From contig NC_080418.1 in NCBI RefSeq assembly GCF_029873635.1, positions 150,219,748-150,283,747 on the forward strand: a DNA stretch of 64,000 nt, in the 5' to 3' direction. Below are positions 1-12,298 of the stretch, piece by piece. The translations under genes and the position numbers were made by a program. This stretch comes from Malania oleifera. Taxonomy: Eukaryota > Streptophyta > Magnoliopsida > Santalales > Ximeniaceae. The notes under the pieces are model-generated. The model made no database searches, was not told where the DNA came from, and saw nothing but the letters and a program-made list of their open reading frames with translations. The stretch's first letter is position 1. Each line of letters starts with the position of its first letter.

Positions 1-441
1 TTCAGATTATCGATCCGGCATAAATTTAGCCCGAAATCGACGAAAGAGAAAGAGAGAACCGAAGGGGAGAGAGAGAAAAAAGAGTTAGCTTAATTGGGAA
101 GTTAAAAATCTAGATTTTGATATTTATAGAGCAGGGGATTCGTCGACGAGTCACGTCATTCGTTGACGAATCCTTTAATAATTTCGTCAACGAAATTCAG
201 TCCTCATCGACGAAATTCAATTGGCTCAAAATCTCCCTCGGTATTTCCTCATCGACGAATCCTGTCTTCGTTGACGAATTCTCTTATACCTTCGTCGACG
301 AATCCCCTTTTTCGTCGACAAACCCCTGATGATTACCCTCTGTTACGCGTTCGTCGACGAAGTCGACTTCCTTTGTCTGTAACTGTCTCCATTTCCCTTC
401 CTCTTTATTATTTAAATCCCATTATTATTCGGGTCGTTACA
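1..441 (-). mobile_element. Gypsy LTR fragment, running off the left edge
   Basis: This is the 5' part of a Gypsy-type LTR on the minus strand. Its element-sense start (TGTAACGACCCG) lies at 441. The layout matches 2460-2866: a purine-rich GA tract, then an array of TTCGTCGACGAA-like palindromes, then a CTTTATTATTTAAAT block just inside the terminus. At least nine palindrome copies lie between about 137 and 362. The sequence switches at 441/442 to an LTR piece of the opposite orientation, so another element appears to have inserted here and to extend left of the window. Fossil; only this part is visible. Confidence 0.7.
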
Positions 442-940
442 TACGGGCCGCACAACCTTGTCATGAGGGGTTAAATCATGACATTCAGTTATCCATTCAG
501 GGAATTTTCTCAGTTATTATATGTACGTATGACAAGCATTATAGAAAATAGTTTTACCTATAGATATTAGCATTATTATGAAAATAATATTCAGAAAAAA
601 TCAGTTCATGTTAAGCAACATAGGTATGGTTTATATTGTAGTAGGTATACAGGTTTTACTCAGTTGTGTTATTTTTCTAAATCAGATTTTACAAGCATGT
701 AATTCACTTGCCACACACTAGCAATAGCATATTTCGTCTTACTAAGTGTCGTCTTATCCCAATAAATTGACATTTTTTAGGTGATCCGGTTAGGTGAGCA
801 AATTAGGCTCGCATGTAGAGGGGCTACAGTGCTGCCCTGTCAGTAGAGTGAGTATTATAGGAGATTATTTTTGTATAGCCCTAGTTTTAGTTAAGGGTAT
901 TTTGGGAATAGTTGTATATGTATATTTTGGGAGCATTCTG
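442..940 (+). mobile_element. Left part of an interrupted plus-strand Gypsy LTR
   Basis: The sequence is the reverse complement of the middle and end of the chromovirus LTR. For example, GGGGTTAAATCATGAC near 460-480 mirrors the block near 1590-1615. It is therefore a related LTR in plus orientation. It continues at 12050-12203 on the far side of the 11.1-kb element that inserted into it, and there it ends in GCAGGTCGTTACA. It is older than that insertion. Confidence 0.65.
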
Positions 941-1127
941 TGTAACGACTTGCTTAATTTCCAATGTTTTTTTTTTTTTTTTTATACTATGATATTGTAC
1001 ATGCTCTAATACCATATTGGGGGGTAAGCCCAATCAGTAGTCTAAACAGTTAGAAGCAGAAATCAATAAGCATATCCATATATAATTATATACAATACCA
1101 TAGTGCTAGAATGTATCCTCAAAATAT

Positions 1128-1168
<41 letters not shown>

Positions 1169-2866
1169 TTCCCAAAACACCATCAACTAGCTAGGGTTAT
1201 ACAAAAATACTCCCATAATACTCACTTCACTATCACAGCAATACTGAAACCCCTCTATCTGCGAGCCTAGTCTGCTCGCCTACTTGGATCATCTGAAAAA
1301 TGATTCAACACTGGGATGAACCAACGCTCAGTAAGACCAAGTATGCTATTACTAGTGTGTGGCAAATGAGCTACAATATTATGAAAATTTGTTTCTATAT
1401 AATCATATATAATTGGATATGTAAATGCAGTACAAGTAATAAAATCCACCACCCTTTCCATCTTGCTTAACATAACAGTATCGTACGTTACTATTCAAAA
1501 TACTTTTAGTATACATAAGTATGTTCCCTGTTTCTGTAAATCTATATATACATAATAATAATTGAAAACTTTTTCAGTGGATAGTTGTGTGTCATGATTT
1601 AACCCCTCATGACAGGGTTGTGCGACCTGTAGGCGGGATCTACACTGGCTGGCCGACTAGGGTAAATCACTATACTCCATCAGTCTGATCTGCCCACCTC
1701 AACCCATATCTAATGTGGAGCCTATCCACGTCAAGGGCTTAGGTGATTGACCTACTACCACGTATTATCTAAATAGGTGGTTGTACTTATAACATAAATA
1801 TCTGTAGCAACGGTACCATGCTCTGTGACTGTATGGTCCAACAGGGTCTGATACTATATACTATATATCTATATACAACTATCTGATTTACCTTGATTCT
1901 GAAATAACTGTAATAATCATGATACTGAATAAACTGTAACTGTAATCCATACGTCATAATACTAAGAACTGTATAATCATAACACTGAAAACTGCATAAT
2001 TATAGTGCTGAAATTCGTATAATCATGGTACTGAGATTTGTATAATCACGGTACTAGAATTCGTATAATCATGGTACTGAAATTCGTAAAACATATCTCC
2101 TTACTATTTTTATATTCTCAAACCACACCATACTTTAATACATAATATTCATAATTTAATAAACTGTAAAATATTTTAAAATTACCTAGTATAGCATATT
2201 TCTCTTACCTGACTACTGGAAAGCTCCTATGGTTTACTGGCCTAACACCTACAAGGCCTCCTACATAATACCCTGGAAACAACATTTTCCAGAACAGAAT
2301 ATCAATATTTCTTTGCCTACATCATTTCCTATAATTGTCAGAAGGCCAAAAATTGACTAAAAGACCTTACCCTGAATTTGGGATGAAATCCAACTCAATC
2401 CCACCGATGATCCGCCCCAGAAAACTTACATAGAACTTCACCATAAATGTCGTGGTGGTTTCAGATCATCGATCTGGTGACTGGCGGGGCCAAAATCGAA
2501 GAGAGAAGGGAGAGAGACCGTAGAAGAGAGAGAGAAGCACTAAAATATGATAAAAATCAGAGTTTTCACTACCTATAGGGCCAGATTTGTCGACGAGACA
2601 CGTCACCTCGTTGACGAGTCCTTCAGTAAATTAATCGACGAACCTTACCCTTCGTAGACGAAATTCATAGCAGCCCAAAACCTTCACTCGGTATTTTCTC
2701 GTCGATGAAACAAGACCTCATTGACACGATCCTGAAGACATTTGTCGACAAATCCCTGTATTCGTCGACAAAGCCTAGTAATCCTTGAAATTTTTCTCCT
2801 TCTATTTTTGTTTCCATTTCTCTCCCTCTTTATTATTTAAATACTATTATTCTTTGGGTCACTACA
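941..2866 (-). repeat. 3' LTR of the chromovirus
   Basis: The LTR begins TGTAGTGACCC at 2866 in element sense and ends CGTTACA at 941, giving TG...CA termini. It aligns along its length with 10126-12049. It contains an (AT)n run near 1132-1164, a 23-bp minisatellite at 1971-2085, a GA-rich tract near 2500-2540 and GTCGAC-core palindromes at about 2585-2780. Confidence 0.9.
1971..2085. repeat. 23-bp minisatellite inside the 3' LTR (five units)
   Basis: Five head-to-tail 23-bp units contain GTATAATCATGGTACTGA with small changes. The same array occurs at 11131-11245 in the 5' LTR, so it was present when the element inserted. Arrays of different units occupy the same relative place in the other two LTR subfamilies (5286-5430 and about 24945-25075). 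Confidence 0.8.
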
Positions 2867-2879
2867 TTCTCCCCTCCTT
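2867..2879 (-). other. Polypurine tract of the chromovirus
   Basis: In element sense the sequence AAGGAGGGGAGAA abuts the start of the 3' LTR (TGTAGTGACC). That is the expected place and make-up for the plus-strand priming site of an LTR retrotransposon. Confidence 0.8.
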
Positions 2880-4289
2880 ATAAAATTTCGCCCTCGAAAT
2901 TTACTATCTGTATCTTTATCTATACTCTCCATCATTCAGTGAAGGAAAAGGGTCTACTTATATTATTACCTACCCTCACTTATGGCGGAGGAATACCGTG
3001 GTTACATGGGTAGTTTTGAGAGATTACAACCATAAAAGAAAATTCTCCCAAAACCAAAATACTACCTAACCTACACTCTACATTACAAATACACTGGACT
3101 CAACAAAATAATATTACCATCTTAGCATATACATTAATACTATAATTCATTAAATAAATGGGGATATTTCAAACTGATTTCATCTTCAAGCTCCCATGAG
3201 GCTTCTTCATTCTTGTGGTTTCTCCATAGAACTTTTACTAGTGGTATCTTCTTGTTGCGCAATTCTTGTTCTTTCCTATCTAAAATCTATACTAGAGCTT
3301 CTTCATATGCTAAAGCCTCACTGACTTTTAGTTTTGCATGGCTGATGATATGGGAAGGATCTAGGACGTATTTCCTTAACATAGAAATATGAAATACGTC
3401 ATGAACTCGAAATAGAGATGGCGGTAAAGCTAGCCGATAGGCTACTGACCCAATCTTCTCAAGTATCTCAAATGGGCCAATAAACCTAGGGCTCAACTTA
3501 CCCTTTTTTCCAAATCTCAAGATCCCCTTCAGTGGAGTTATTCTCAGAAATACATGATCACCCATTTCAAATTCCAGTTCTTGGCAGCGAGTATCCGCGT
3601 AGCTTTTCTGTTGACTCTGCGCTGCACTGATCCTGTCTCGAATAAGTCAGACTTTATCACACGCTTGCTGAATTATCTCTGGACCCAAAACTTATCTTTT
3701 ACCTACTTCATCCCAGAAAAGAGGAGAACGACATCTCCTACCATATAATGCCTCGTAGGGTGTCATGCCGATGCTAGTCTGATAACTGTTATTATAAGCA
3801 AATTCAACTAGTAGCAAAAACTGGATCCAACTACCTCCAAAGTCTAACACATAGGCATGAAGCATATCTTCCAATACCTGGATTGTTCTCTCTATTTCGA
3901 CGTCTGTCTGAGGATGGAAAGCAGTGCTGAATGCTAATTGAGTCCCTAATGCCTCCTGTAAGCTCCTCTAGAATTGTGATGTAAAACGTGGGTCATGGTC
4001 CGAGACTATGGATACCGGCACTCCATGGGGTCGAACAATCTCCTGTATATATATCTCTACTAACCGATTCATAGGGTAGCTGACTTTAATGGGTAGAAAA
4101 TGCGTTGTCTTTGTCAACCTATCAACCACCACCCAAATGGCATTTTGACCATGCGACGTTGGTGGCAGGCCCATAAAAAAATCCATGTGTAGTAACCGGG
4201 AAAAATAAAATTTTAAAAAAATAATAATAAAATAATAAAATAAAATAAATTAATTAAATTAACAAGTAAAAGAAATAGTATGATAAGGA

Positions 4290-4322
4290 ATATATATATA
4301 TATATATATATATTGAAGCATG

Positions 4323-4384
<62 letters not shown>
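4290..4384. repeat. Compound (TA)n/(GT)n microsatellite
   Basis: AT repeats at 4290-4313 are followed by a second run from 4321 in which TA repeats give way to about 14 GT units and then return to TA. A separate (CT)n run lies near 4550-4590. All are inside the solo LTR. Confidence 0.85.
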
Positions 4385-4550
4385 AGTAAGTTATTATGAT
4401 ATGCATTTAATATAAAGGTTAAAGGTATATATATATATATAGAAAGTGGAAAGTTTCTTCAAGAAGCTTTACTTTAATTAATGATTACTATATATAAAAT
4501 ATAACTCAAGCTTCTTTAAGAAGCTTACTTGGATTTTTTTGGAAGTGCTT

Positions 4551-4586
<36 letters not shown>

Positions 4587-5285
4587 TCGATTTTGGGCTA
4601 GTTTTATGCCAGATCAACAAACCAAAGCCACCATGACGCTCCTGGCAAAGTTCTCTACAAGTCTGCTGGAGCGGATCGTCAGGGAAACGAAGTTGGATTT
4701 CATCCCAAATCCAAGGTAAGACTTTATATTCAATATTTGGATTTTTGACAGTTGAAGAAAGTGATATACGCGTAAAAATACTAAACTTTAATACTGCAAA
4801 TTTTCAGTTCCAGGGGTATTGATTGGGAACGTTGGGAATCATCCCTAAGTTGAGGTAAGACTTTTTAAGTCGAATTTGACTTAGTGGTAGTTATAGAAAA
4901 TGTTGTACATACGAAAATACTAAACTTTAATTCTACAAGTTTTCATTTTCAGGGTATTGAGTTGAGAACCTTGTGGGTACGAGAAAGATTTTCTTAGGGG
5001 CTTTTCAGGAATCAGGTAAGGGGATAAACTAAGTTAGTTTTGTTTTGATAAAATGTATGTATATATATGTAGCATCTAGTTTCAGGAAAAATAAATATAT
5101 TTATATATATGATTTATATTTGGAAAATATTGTTTAAATGATGATATGTTGAATACGTAGAAAATTTGTTTAGTGTGACATGAGTATAAAAATGTTGTAA
5201 AATACTATTTTTTTTGGGAATGGGGACGATATGGATTTCTATGATGGAAAACCGGCGTACGGGCCGAGATATTTTTATATGTATA

Positions 5286-5430
5286 TGTGATTTGCCGGCG
5301 TACGGGTCGTGCTATGTGATTTGTCAGCGTACAGGCTGTGCTATGTGATTTGCCGGCGTACGGGCCGTGCTATGTGGTTTGCCAGCGTACGGGCTGTGCT
5401 ATGTGATTTGCCGGCGTACGGGTCGAGTTA
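5286..5430 (+). repeat. 29-bp minisatellite inside the solo LTR (five units)
   Basis: Five 29-bp units contain GATTTGCCGGCGTACGGG with small changes. Each carries a CCGGC...GCCGG-like inverted motif that could form a short hairpin. The array lies where the other LTR subfamilies carry their own, different minisatellites. Confidence 0.85.
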
Positions 5431-6866
5431 TGATAAAATGTGTAATATCAGCGTACAGGCCGATGATTTTCATGATACACGTATATATGTGAAATGATAT
5501 GATTGATGTGAAAATAAATGATATGAGATATTTATGTATCACGGTTTTAGTATATGTATATGATATTAGAACCTGGTTGGCTTGGTCTAGGCTAGCACTT
5601 GCACGGTACCGTTGCTATGTGTCCATGGTCCTCGTGATCATGATATCTGTGTTAATGCCACTGTACGGAGTGGTGTGAGATTGGATGGTCGATGTGGTTA
5701 TTTTCAAGAAGTGTGCTGTTATCGCCCCTGGTGTACGAACCAGTCTGGGTAGACCCATCAGACCTACAGACTACTATTTGACTTGGCAGTGGTCAGCCAA
5801 CCATTGTCAGGTCCTGCCTTTGGGCCACACAACCCAGTCATGTGGGGGTAATACATGACAACAGCCAGCTAACCTACCAGGATTGTTTTTATGTTATTAT
5901 TATTATGATATGAGATGAGAAATGTTTATGAAAATGCAGTATGTTCTGCCATGTTTTGATATGCATATGTTTTCCCAGATTTGATAAACAATATTGAATA
6001 TATTATGTATGGTATATGTAGAACATAGAATACTCATGTTGCCACACACTAGTATTAGTTTATTTCCCTTACTGAGAGGTGTCTCACCCCTAAATCTTAT
6101 ACATTTTTCAGGAGCCCCTAATAGGAGAGCGGGAAAAGCCCTGCTGATCTAGATCAGTTGTTACCCTCTTTGGAAGGGTAAGTTTTTGGTAGGGAGAGTT
6201 AGGTTTTGTGGGGATTGTCCCTAGATTTCATTTTTGAGATGTATATACCGTGAGATAGTAATTGTAGTGACTCTGGTATGTGTTATGCACATTATGATGA
6301 GATGTATATGATTTTATACTTTCTGCTGCGTAGGCTTCTGCTGTATGTTTTGTTATATCCCTGGTGCCCACGGGCCCAGGTGGATTGTGACCTGCTGAGT
6401 TGGAATGTATGATGTGATGATAATTTATTTATATAAAAAAAATATGTGAAAAAGGAGCAGGTCGTTACACCATGGATACATGGTCTCACTTTCATTCAAT
6501 AATGAAAAGTGGCTGCAATTGACCAGTCGGCCTCTGGTGCTCAGCCTTAACCTGCTGGCACGTCAAACACTGCTGCACAAAAGCTGTTATCTCCCTCTTT
6601 ATGCCACTCCACCAGAAATACTTTCATAGATCCCTATACATTTTCATACTACCAGGATGAATAGTGTATAGAGATCTGTGTGCCTCCTTTAGAATCATCC
6701 TCCTGATGCTGTCATCTACAGGCACACACAATCTAGCGCGAAATCTCAAAGTCCCATCGTAAAAAAGGCTATATTCCTCTCCCTGATCATCCCATATTTT
6801 GGCAATTACTTCTGCCAATTTCGGATCATCTCTCTGAGCCGCTTTAATTATCTCATAAAGTGTGGG

Positions 6867-7751
6867 CTATATAATTAAAATGGCAATAAGCGCCTGAGAA
6901 TCATCCTCCACTAATTCCACACCAATTCTTTCTAAGTCCATCTGAATCGGATGCTGAACTACCCCTGCTAGCTGTGCTGTGTCTCCTAATTTACGACTCA
7001 GTGCATCGGCTACCACATTTGCTTTACCTAGGTGATAACTGATGGTGCAGTCGTAACCCTTAATAAGTTCCAACCACCTCCTCTGCCGCATGTTCAACTC
7101 TTTCTGTATAAAGAAGTACTTTAGACTCTTATGATCCGAAAATATCTCACACCTCTCACCATATAAATAATGTCTCCAGATCTTTAGCGCATGTACATCC
7201 ATAGCTAATTCTAGATCGTGAGTAGTGTAGTTCTTTTCATATTCTTTTAACTGTCTGGACGCATATGTTATCACCCTACCATGCTGCATCAGCACACAAC
7301 TAGGCCCTTTCAAAGATGCGTCACTGTAAATTACATAACCATTACCTCCCGATGGAATCATCAGTATTGGGGCAGTGACGAGCTGCTGCTTTAATTCCTG
7401 GAAGCTCTGCTCGCATTCTTCATCCCACACAAATCTGGCATTTTTCCTAGTCAACCGTGTGAGAGGACCTGAAAAAACTAAAAACCCCTCAACAAAACGA
7501 CGGTAATAACCTGCCAGTCCTAAGAAACTCCTAACTTCTTGCACATTCCTTGGCCTGGCCCAACATACCACCACATTGATCTTGTTGGGATCCACTGAAA
7601 TACCATCCCCTGAGAGCATGTGGCCTAAAAATGCTACCTTCTCAAGCCATAACTCACACTTGCTAAACTTGGCATAAAGTTTCTTCTCCCTAAGAGTCTG
7701 CAACACCTGCCTCAAATGCACCTCATGCTCCTCAAAACTCTTCGAGTACAC
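6867..7751 (-). pseudogene. RT connection and RNase H region of the chromovirus
   Basis: The region encodes the end of the reverse transcriptase ([34 protein letters not shown]) followed by a Ty3-type RNase H. Visible RNase H wording includes [43 protein letters not shown] and [10 protein letters not shown]. Part of the broken element at 941-12049. Confidence 0.88.
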
Positions 7752-8429
7752 TAGTATATCATCGATAAAAACTACTACAAACTGATCTAGATGCTAGTGA
7801 AAAACTCTGTTCATTAGGTCTATGAACATGGTCGGGGCATTTGTTAGACCAAATGGCATAACGAGAAATTCATAGTTCCCATACTTGGTTCTGAAGGCTG
7901 TCTTTATGACGTCCTCCGCTTTTACTCTCACTTGATGATACCCAGATCTAAGGTCAATCTTGAAATATACCTGTGTACCCTGGAGCTGATCAAACAAATC
8001 GTCTATATAGGGTAGAGGATATTTATTCTTAATAGTAACTTTATTTATCTCCCTATAATCAATACACATTCTCATGGACCCGTCTTTCTTCTTTACGAAC
8101 AACACTGGAGCTCCCCATGGTGATACACTGGGTCATATAAACCCCTTGTTCAGCAAGTCTTGCAACTATTCCTTTAATTCTCCCAATTTAGTTGGAGCCA
8201 TACGATAAGGAACCTTAGAGATCGGCGCGGTCCCTGGAGGTAAATCTATAAGAAAAACTACCTCGCGCATAGGAGGCAACCCTGGTAGCTCCTCTGGAAA
8301 AACATCTAAAAATTCTTGTACTATTAGAGTACTGTCAATCTTCAATTCATTTTCAGATACTTCTTTCACAAATGCTATAAACCCCTGACCTCCATCCAGG
8401 AGAAATTTACTCGCCTGCGCGGCTGCCAC
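7752..8429 (-). pseudogene. Reverse transcriptase region of the chromovirus
   Basis: Ty3/Gypsy reverse-transcriptase motifs are visible: [46 protein letters not shown] and [12 protein letters not shown]. The linker from the protease (EFLDVFPEELPGLPP, APISKVPYRMAP) precedes them. Part of the broken element. Confidence 0.9.
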
Positions 8430-8497
8430 CAGTTGTGTTGGAGCACGTACCCGTGAACCAACGAATCCGAATTCCTACTCTCCAGGACGTCTGAAAA

Positions 8498-8878
8498 CTA
8501 CTTCCTTCTGGAACAATCAATGTTGGTGTGATTGGCAGCCAACCAGTCCATACCCAGTATTATATCGAACCCATACATATCAAACACAATAAGATCTATT
8601 GGTAATACTTTCCCCTGAATTTCTATCGGATAGCTTTTAAGTACCCTCTGACATCTGATCGCGGATCCTAATGGTGTAGCTACCGTCAGCGCTATATCTA
8701 ATGACTGGGTCTCACTCTCAGATAATTTAACATAAGATGCATAAATGAAAGAATGAGTAGCACCCGAGTCAAAAAGTATAATAACTGGGTATGATAAAAC
8801 AATAAATGTACTAATCACCACATCCGTAACAACCTCTGCATCTCCTAACGTCAGAGCGTACACTCGCGCTGGGGTCAC
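8498..8878 (-). pseudogene. Retropepsin (aspartic protease) region of the chromovirus
   Basis: The motif ILFDSGATHSFIY is the plant Gypsy form of the aspartic-protease active-site motif. FDIILGMDWLAANH is the downstream ILG-type motif of the same family. It lies between gag and reverse transcriptase, as expected. Confidence 0.88.
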
Positions 8879-8999
8879 ATTTCTCTGTTGGCCACCATGA
8901 GGCGCCTAATATCCTCCTTGAGCTGCCTGATGTCCTTCCTAATAGGGCCTGGGAGCTGGGACCTGGTCCTACTGACCTGGGCATTCACGTACCACGTGA

Positions 9000-9740
9000 C
9001 CGGGTCTCCTATAACGATAACATACACCTCTGCCTACCCGGCACTCCCCCAAATGATGTCTTCCGCACGTCTGACACACTGGGTAAGTCGGTGCACCCTG
9101 ATTCCCATGAGGTCCTGCCATCTGCCTCTGGTCTCCCTTATTGCGACTTCCTCTCCATGGACCCCTACTGGTGCCAGCCTGAAAACCTTGAGGTGCAGGC
9201 CTTTTCCTCTAATTCTGAGTTGCTACACCTCTCTGAATGCCACTCTCAATGATCGCAACTTTATCTACAACCTTTGTGAATGTATGAGCCCTGAAACCAA
9301 TCACTTGCTCAAACAAGTTTTGCCTCAATCCCTCTTCAAACTTTCTTACCTTTTTCTCTTCATCAGGTGCTAGATGTGGAGCAAAACGCGACAATTCGAC
9401 AAATCGAGTCGCGTACTGGGATATAGTCATCTGTCCTTGTACCAAATGCAAAAACTCTGCTGCCTTCGAAATACTGCTTGAAGAACAGATCCTTAAATTG
9501 ATCCCATGTCACTAGAAATGGAATTGGCCTCTGCTCCTCTATCAAACGCGCTGCTCTCCACCAGCGCTTCGCCTCCCCTGTCAATTTGAATGCTGCAAAT
9601 GCTACCTTCTGCTCATCCATACATAGAAGCACCGCCAATGTCTCTTCGATATCCTAGACCCAATTTTTAGCTACAATCGAGTCATCTCCTCCAGCAAAGG
9701 AAGGGGGCTTCATCCGCGTAAACTGCTCAATCGAACAACC
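9000..9740 (-). pseudogene. Gag region of the chromovirus
   Basis: Capsid-like wording (AAFKLTGEAKRWWRAA, TWDQFKDLFFKQYF, MTISQYATRFVELSRFAP) is typical of plant Gypsy gag (Retrotrans_gag). A zinc-knuckle region with CQTCGRHHLGEC lies near 9040-9080. The plus-strand open frame across this stretch is only its shadow. Confidence 0.85.
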
Positions 9741-10110
9741 ACGCTCCCCAAAGCTCCTGGCCATCTCAGCCATCACCTATTGAGTGACGCTACGCAGTAC
9801 AACATATATATCTTCTCCATCTATGCTGGAAGGTCCTGGTCTATCCTTCCCAGCATTCATGCCACTGCTTCCAGGGTTCATCCTGAAAATAAGAAACACA
9901 CTTAAGCACTTTGTCTCCCATACGAACCTATCCTGTACACACGACCCTACTATAGTTTACTATGGTTTTCTAGAAATTGTCACCCTAGGAAAAACACAGA
10001 AACTTCCACAGTAATCTTGTACCCAGACACAAAACAAACCCCAACTCCTTTTCCTATACTCTGGTATTGCTTCTGCTGCACTCTAAAGTCTACAGAACCT
10101 AGCAACCTAA

Positions 10111-10122
10111 GCTCTGATACCA
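10111..10122 (-). other. Primer binding site (initiator tRNA-Met)
   Basis: In element sense the sequence is TGGTATCAGAGC, complementary to the 3' end of plant initiator tRNA-Met. It lies three bases inside the 5' LTR end at 10126. Confidence 0.9.
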
Positions 10123-10125
10123 AAC

Positions 10126-12049
10126 TGTAACGACCTGCTTAATTTCCATGTTTTTTATTTTTTATTTTTATACTATGATATTCTACATGCTCTGATACCA
10201 TACTGGGGGTAAACCCAATCATTAGCCTAAGCAGCGAGAAGTAGAAATCAATAAGCATATCCATATATAATTATATACAATACCAGAGTGCTAGAATGTA
10301 TCCTCAAAATATACATATATATCTGTTTTCCCAAAACACCATCAACTAGCTAGGGTTATACAAAAATACTCCCATAATATTCACTTCACTGTTAGGGCAA
10401 TACTAAAACCCCTCTATCTGTGAGCCCGGTTGGCTCGCCTACCTGGATCACCTGAAAAATGATTCAACACTGGGATGAGCCAACGCTCGGTAAGAAGAAA
10501 TATGCTATTACTAGTGTGTGACAAATGAGCTACAATATTATGAAAATCTATTTCTATATAATCATGTATAACTGGATATGTAAATACAATACAAGTAATA
10601 AAATCCACCACCCTTTCCATGTTGCTTAACATAACAGTATCGTAGATTACTATTCAAAATACTTCTAGTATACATAAGTATGTTCCATGTTTCTATAAAT
10701 CTGTATATACGTAATAGTAACTGAAAACTTTCCCTGTGGATAGCTGTGTGTCATGATTTAACCCCTCATGACAGGGTTGTGCGGCTCATAGGCGGGATCT
10801 ACACTAGCTGGCCGACCAGGGTAAATCACTATACTCCATCGGTCTAATCTGCCCACCTCAACCCATATTTGATGGGGAAGCCTGTCCACGTCAAGGGCCT
10901 AGGTGATCGACCTACTACCACGTATTATCTAAATAGGTGGTTGCACTCATAACATAAATATTTGTAGTAACGGTACCGTGCTCTGTAACTGTATGGTCCA
11001 ACAGGGTCTGATACTATATACTATATCTCTATATACAACTATCTGATTTACCATGATTATGAAATAACTGTAATAATCATGATACTGAATAAACTGTAAC
11101 TGTAATCCATATGTTATAGTATTGAGAACTGTATAATTATAACACTGAAAACTGCATAATCATATTGCTGAAATTCGTATAATCATGGTACTGAGATTTC
11201 TATAATCATGGTACTAGAATTCGTATAATCATGGTACTGAAATTCGTAAAACATATCTCCGTACTATTTTCATATTCTCAAGCCACACCATACTTTAATA
11301 CACAATATTCATAATTTAATAAACTGTATAATATTTTAAAATCACATAGTATAGCATATTTTCCTTACCTGACTACTGGAAAGCCCCCATGGTTTACTAG
11401 CCTAACACTCGCAGGGCCTCCTACACAACACCCTGGAAACAACATTTTCCAGAATAGAATATCAATATTTCTTTACCTACATCATTTCCTATAACTTTTA
11501 GAAGGCCAAAAATTGACTAAAAGGCCTTACCCTGAATTTGTGATTAAATTAAACTCGATCCTACATACGATCCGCCCCAGCAAACATGCAGAGAACTTCG
11601 CCAGAAATGTCATGGTGGCTTCAGATCATCAATCTGACGACTGGCAAGGCCAAAATCGAAGAGAGAAGGGAGAGAGACCGTAGGAAAGAGAGAGAGAGAA
11701 AGAGAGGAAAGAGAGAGAAGCTCTAAAATATGATAAAAATCTGAATTTTCACTACTTATAGGGCTAGATTCGTCGACGAGACACGTCACCTCGTCGACGA
11801 GTCCTTCAGTAAATTCATCGAGAAACCTTACCCTTCATCGACGAAATTCATAGCAGCCCAAAATCTTCACTCGGTATTTTCTCGTCGACGAAACGGGACC
11901 TCGTCGACGAGATCCTGAAGACATTCGTCGAAGAATCCCTATATTCATCGATGAAGCCTGATAATCCTTGAAATTTTTCTCCTTCTGTTTCTGTTTCCAT
12001 TTCTCTCCCTCTTTATTATTTAAATACTATTATTCTTCGTGTCACTACA
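10126..12049 (-). repeat. 5' LTR of the chromovirus
   Basis: This is the partner of 941-2866, with TG...CA termini and the same internal layout. It includes the 23-bp array at 11131-11245, a longer GA tract at about 11660-11720 and at least six GTCGAC-core palindromes at about 11765-11960. Confidence 0.9.
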
Positions 12050-12203
12050 TTCTAGCACTTTGGTATTGTATATATATGGTTATGGTTATATGATTTTAGC
12101 TTCTCGCTGCTTAGGTTGATGGTTTTATATTAATTAGAAGGTAACATTGCAGTGGAATTTCATTGTATTTTTTATTATAAAAAAATTTTAGCAGGTCGTT
12201 ACA
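12050..12203 (+). mobile_element. Right part of the interrupted plus-strand LTR
   Basis: It resumes the LTR left off at 940 and ends with GCAGGTCGTTACA at 12203, the element-sense 3' terminus shared by these Gypsy LTRs. The joint at 12203/12204 leads directly into a minus-strand LTR terminus of another copy. Confidence 0.65.
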
Positions 12204-12298
12204 CTTTGGTCGTTCGTCGACAAAGTTTGTTGCCCCCTTTACTATTCCATTTTCCTCTCTCTTATTATTTAAATATCATTATTCCTCATGTCATTACA
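12204..12298 (-). mobile_element. Terminal fragment of a minus-strand Gypsy LTR
   Basis: These 95 bp match the right end of the solo LTR at 24019-26056 (ACTATTCCATTTTCCTCTC, then TTATTTAAATA, then CATTACA). The element-sense start TGTAATGAC lies at 12298. Immediately right of it the Copia LTR begins at an internal point, so this element appears to have inserted into the Copia 5' LTR. Confidence 0.65.

Larger units (their letters stand above)
4188..6469 (+). mobile_element. Solo Gypsy LTR with a perfect target-site duplication
   Basis: A 2282-bp LTR starts TGTAGTAACCGGG and ends GGAGCAGGTCGTTACA. It is flanked on both sides by CCATG (4183-4187 and 6470-6474), a perfect 5-bp duplication. No internal region or partner LTR is present, so it is what recombination between two LTRs leaves behind. 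It lies opposite in strand to the element it interrupts and is the youngest layer of the nest. It belongs to a subfamily related to both the host element's LTRs and the LTR at 24019-26056: shared termini, the GGTACCGTTGCTAT block near 5605, and the CACAACCCAGTCATG block near 5828. Confidence 0.9.
3287..6818 (-). pseudogene. Integrase region of the chromovirus, split by a solo LTR
   Basis: Element-sense parts are: an H2C2-type zinc-binding region at about 6624-6818 (HRSLYTIHPGSMKMYRDL), a catalytic-core region at about 3700-4186 ([31 protein letters not shown]), and a C-terminal GPY-like region at about 3287-3565 (RFIGPFEILEKIG, VFHISMLRKYV). The solo LTR at 4188-6469 lies between the first and second parts. 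Fossil with several breaks. Confidence 0.85.
941..12049 (-). mobile_element. Ty3/Gypsy LTR retrotransposon, chromovirus type (Tekay/Del-like), broken
   Basis: The element has two LTRs of about 1.92 kb (941-2866 and 10126-12049). A PBS matching initiator tRNA-Met and a PPT lie next to the correct LTRs. Parts in element order are gag, protease, reverse transcriptase, RNase H and integrase, the plant Gypsy order. The Tekay/Del assignment rests on the gag, RT and integrase C-terminal wording and is an inference. The coding region is decayed with multiple breaks, and a 2.28-kb solo LTR sits in the integrase region. The flanks ttctg (936-940) and ttcta (12050-12054) look like a 4-of-5 target duplication. 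The LTRs differ by roughly 7-9% in stretches compared by eye, which suggests a few million years at generic plant rates. Confidence 0.9.

Noticed and set aside
5286-5430. A CRISPR-like array (29-bp units)
   Set aside because: The units are contiguous without unique spacers and lie inside a plant LTR, so this is a minisatellite. The same applies to 1971-2085 and 57833-58020.
8888-9373. A 161-codon plus-strand open frame
   Set aside because: It is the complement of the Gypsy gag region, with no meaningful wording of its own.
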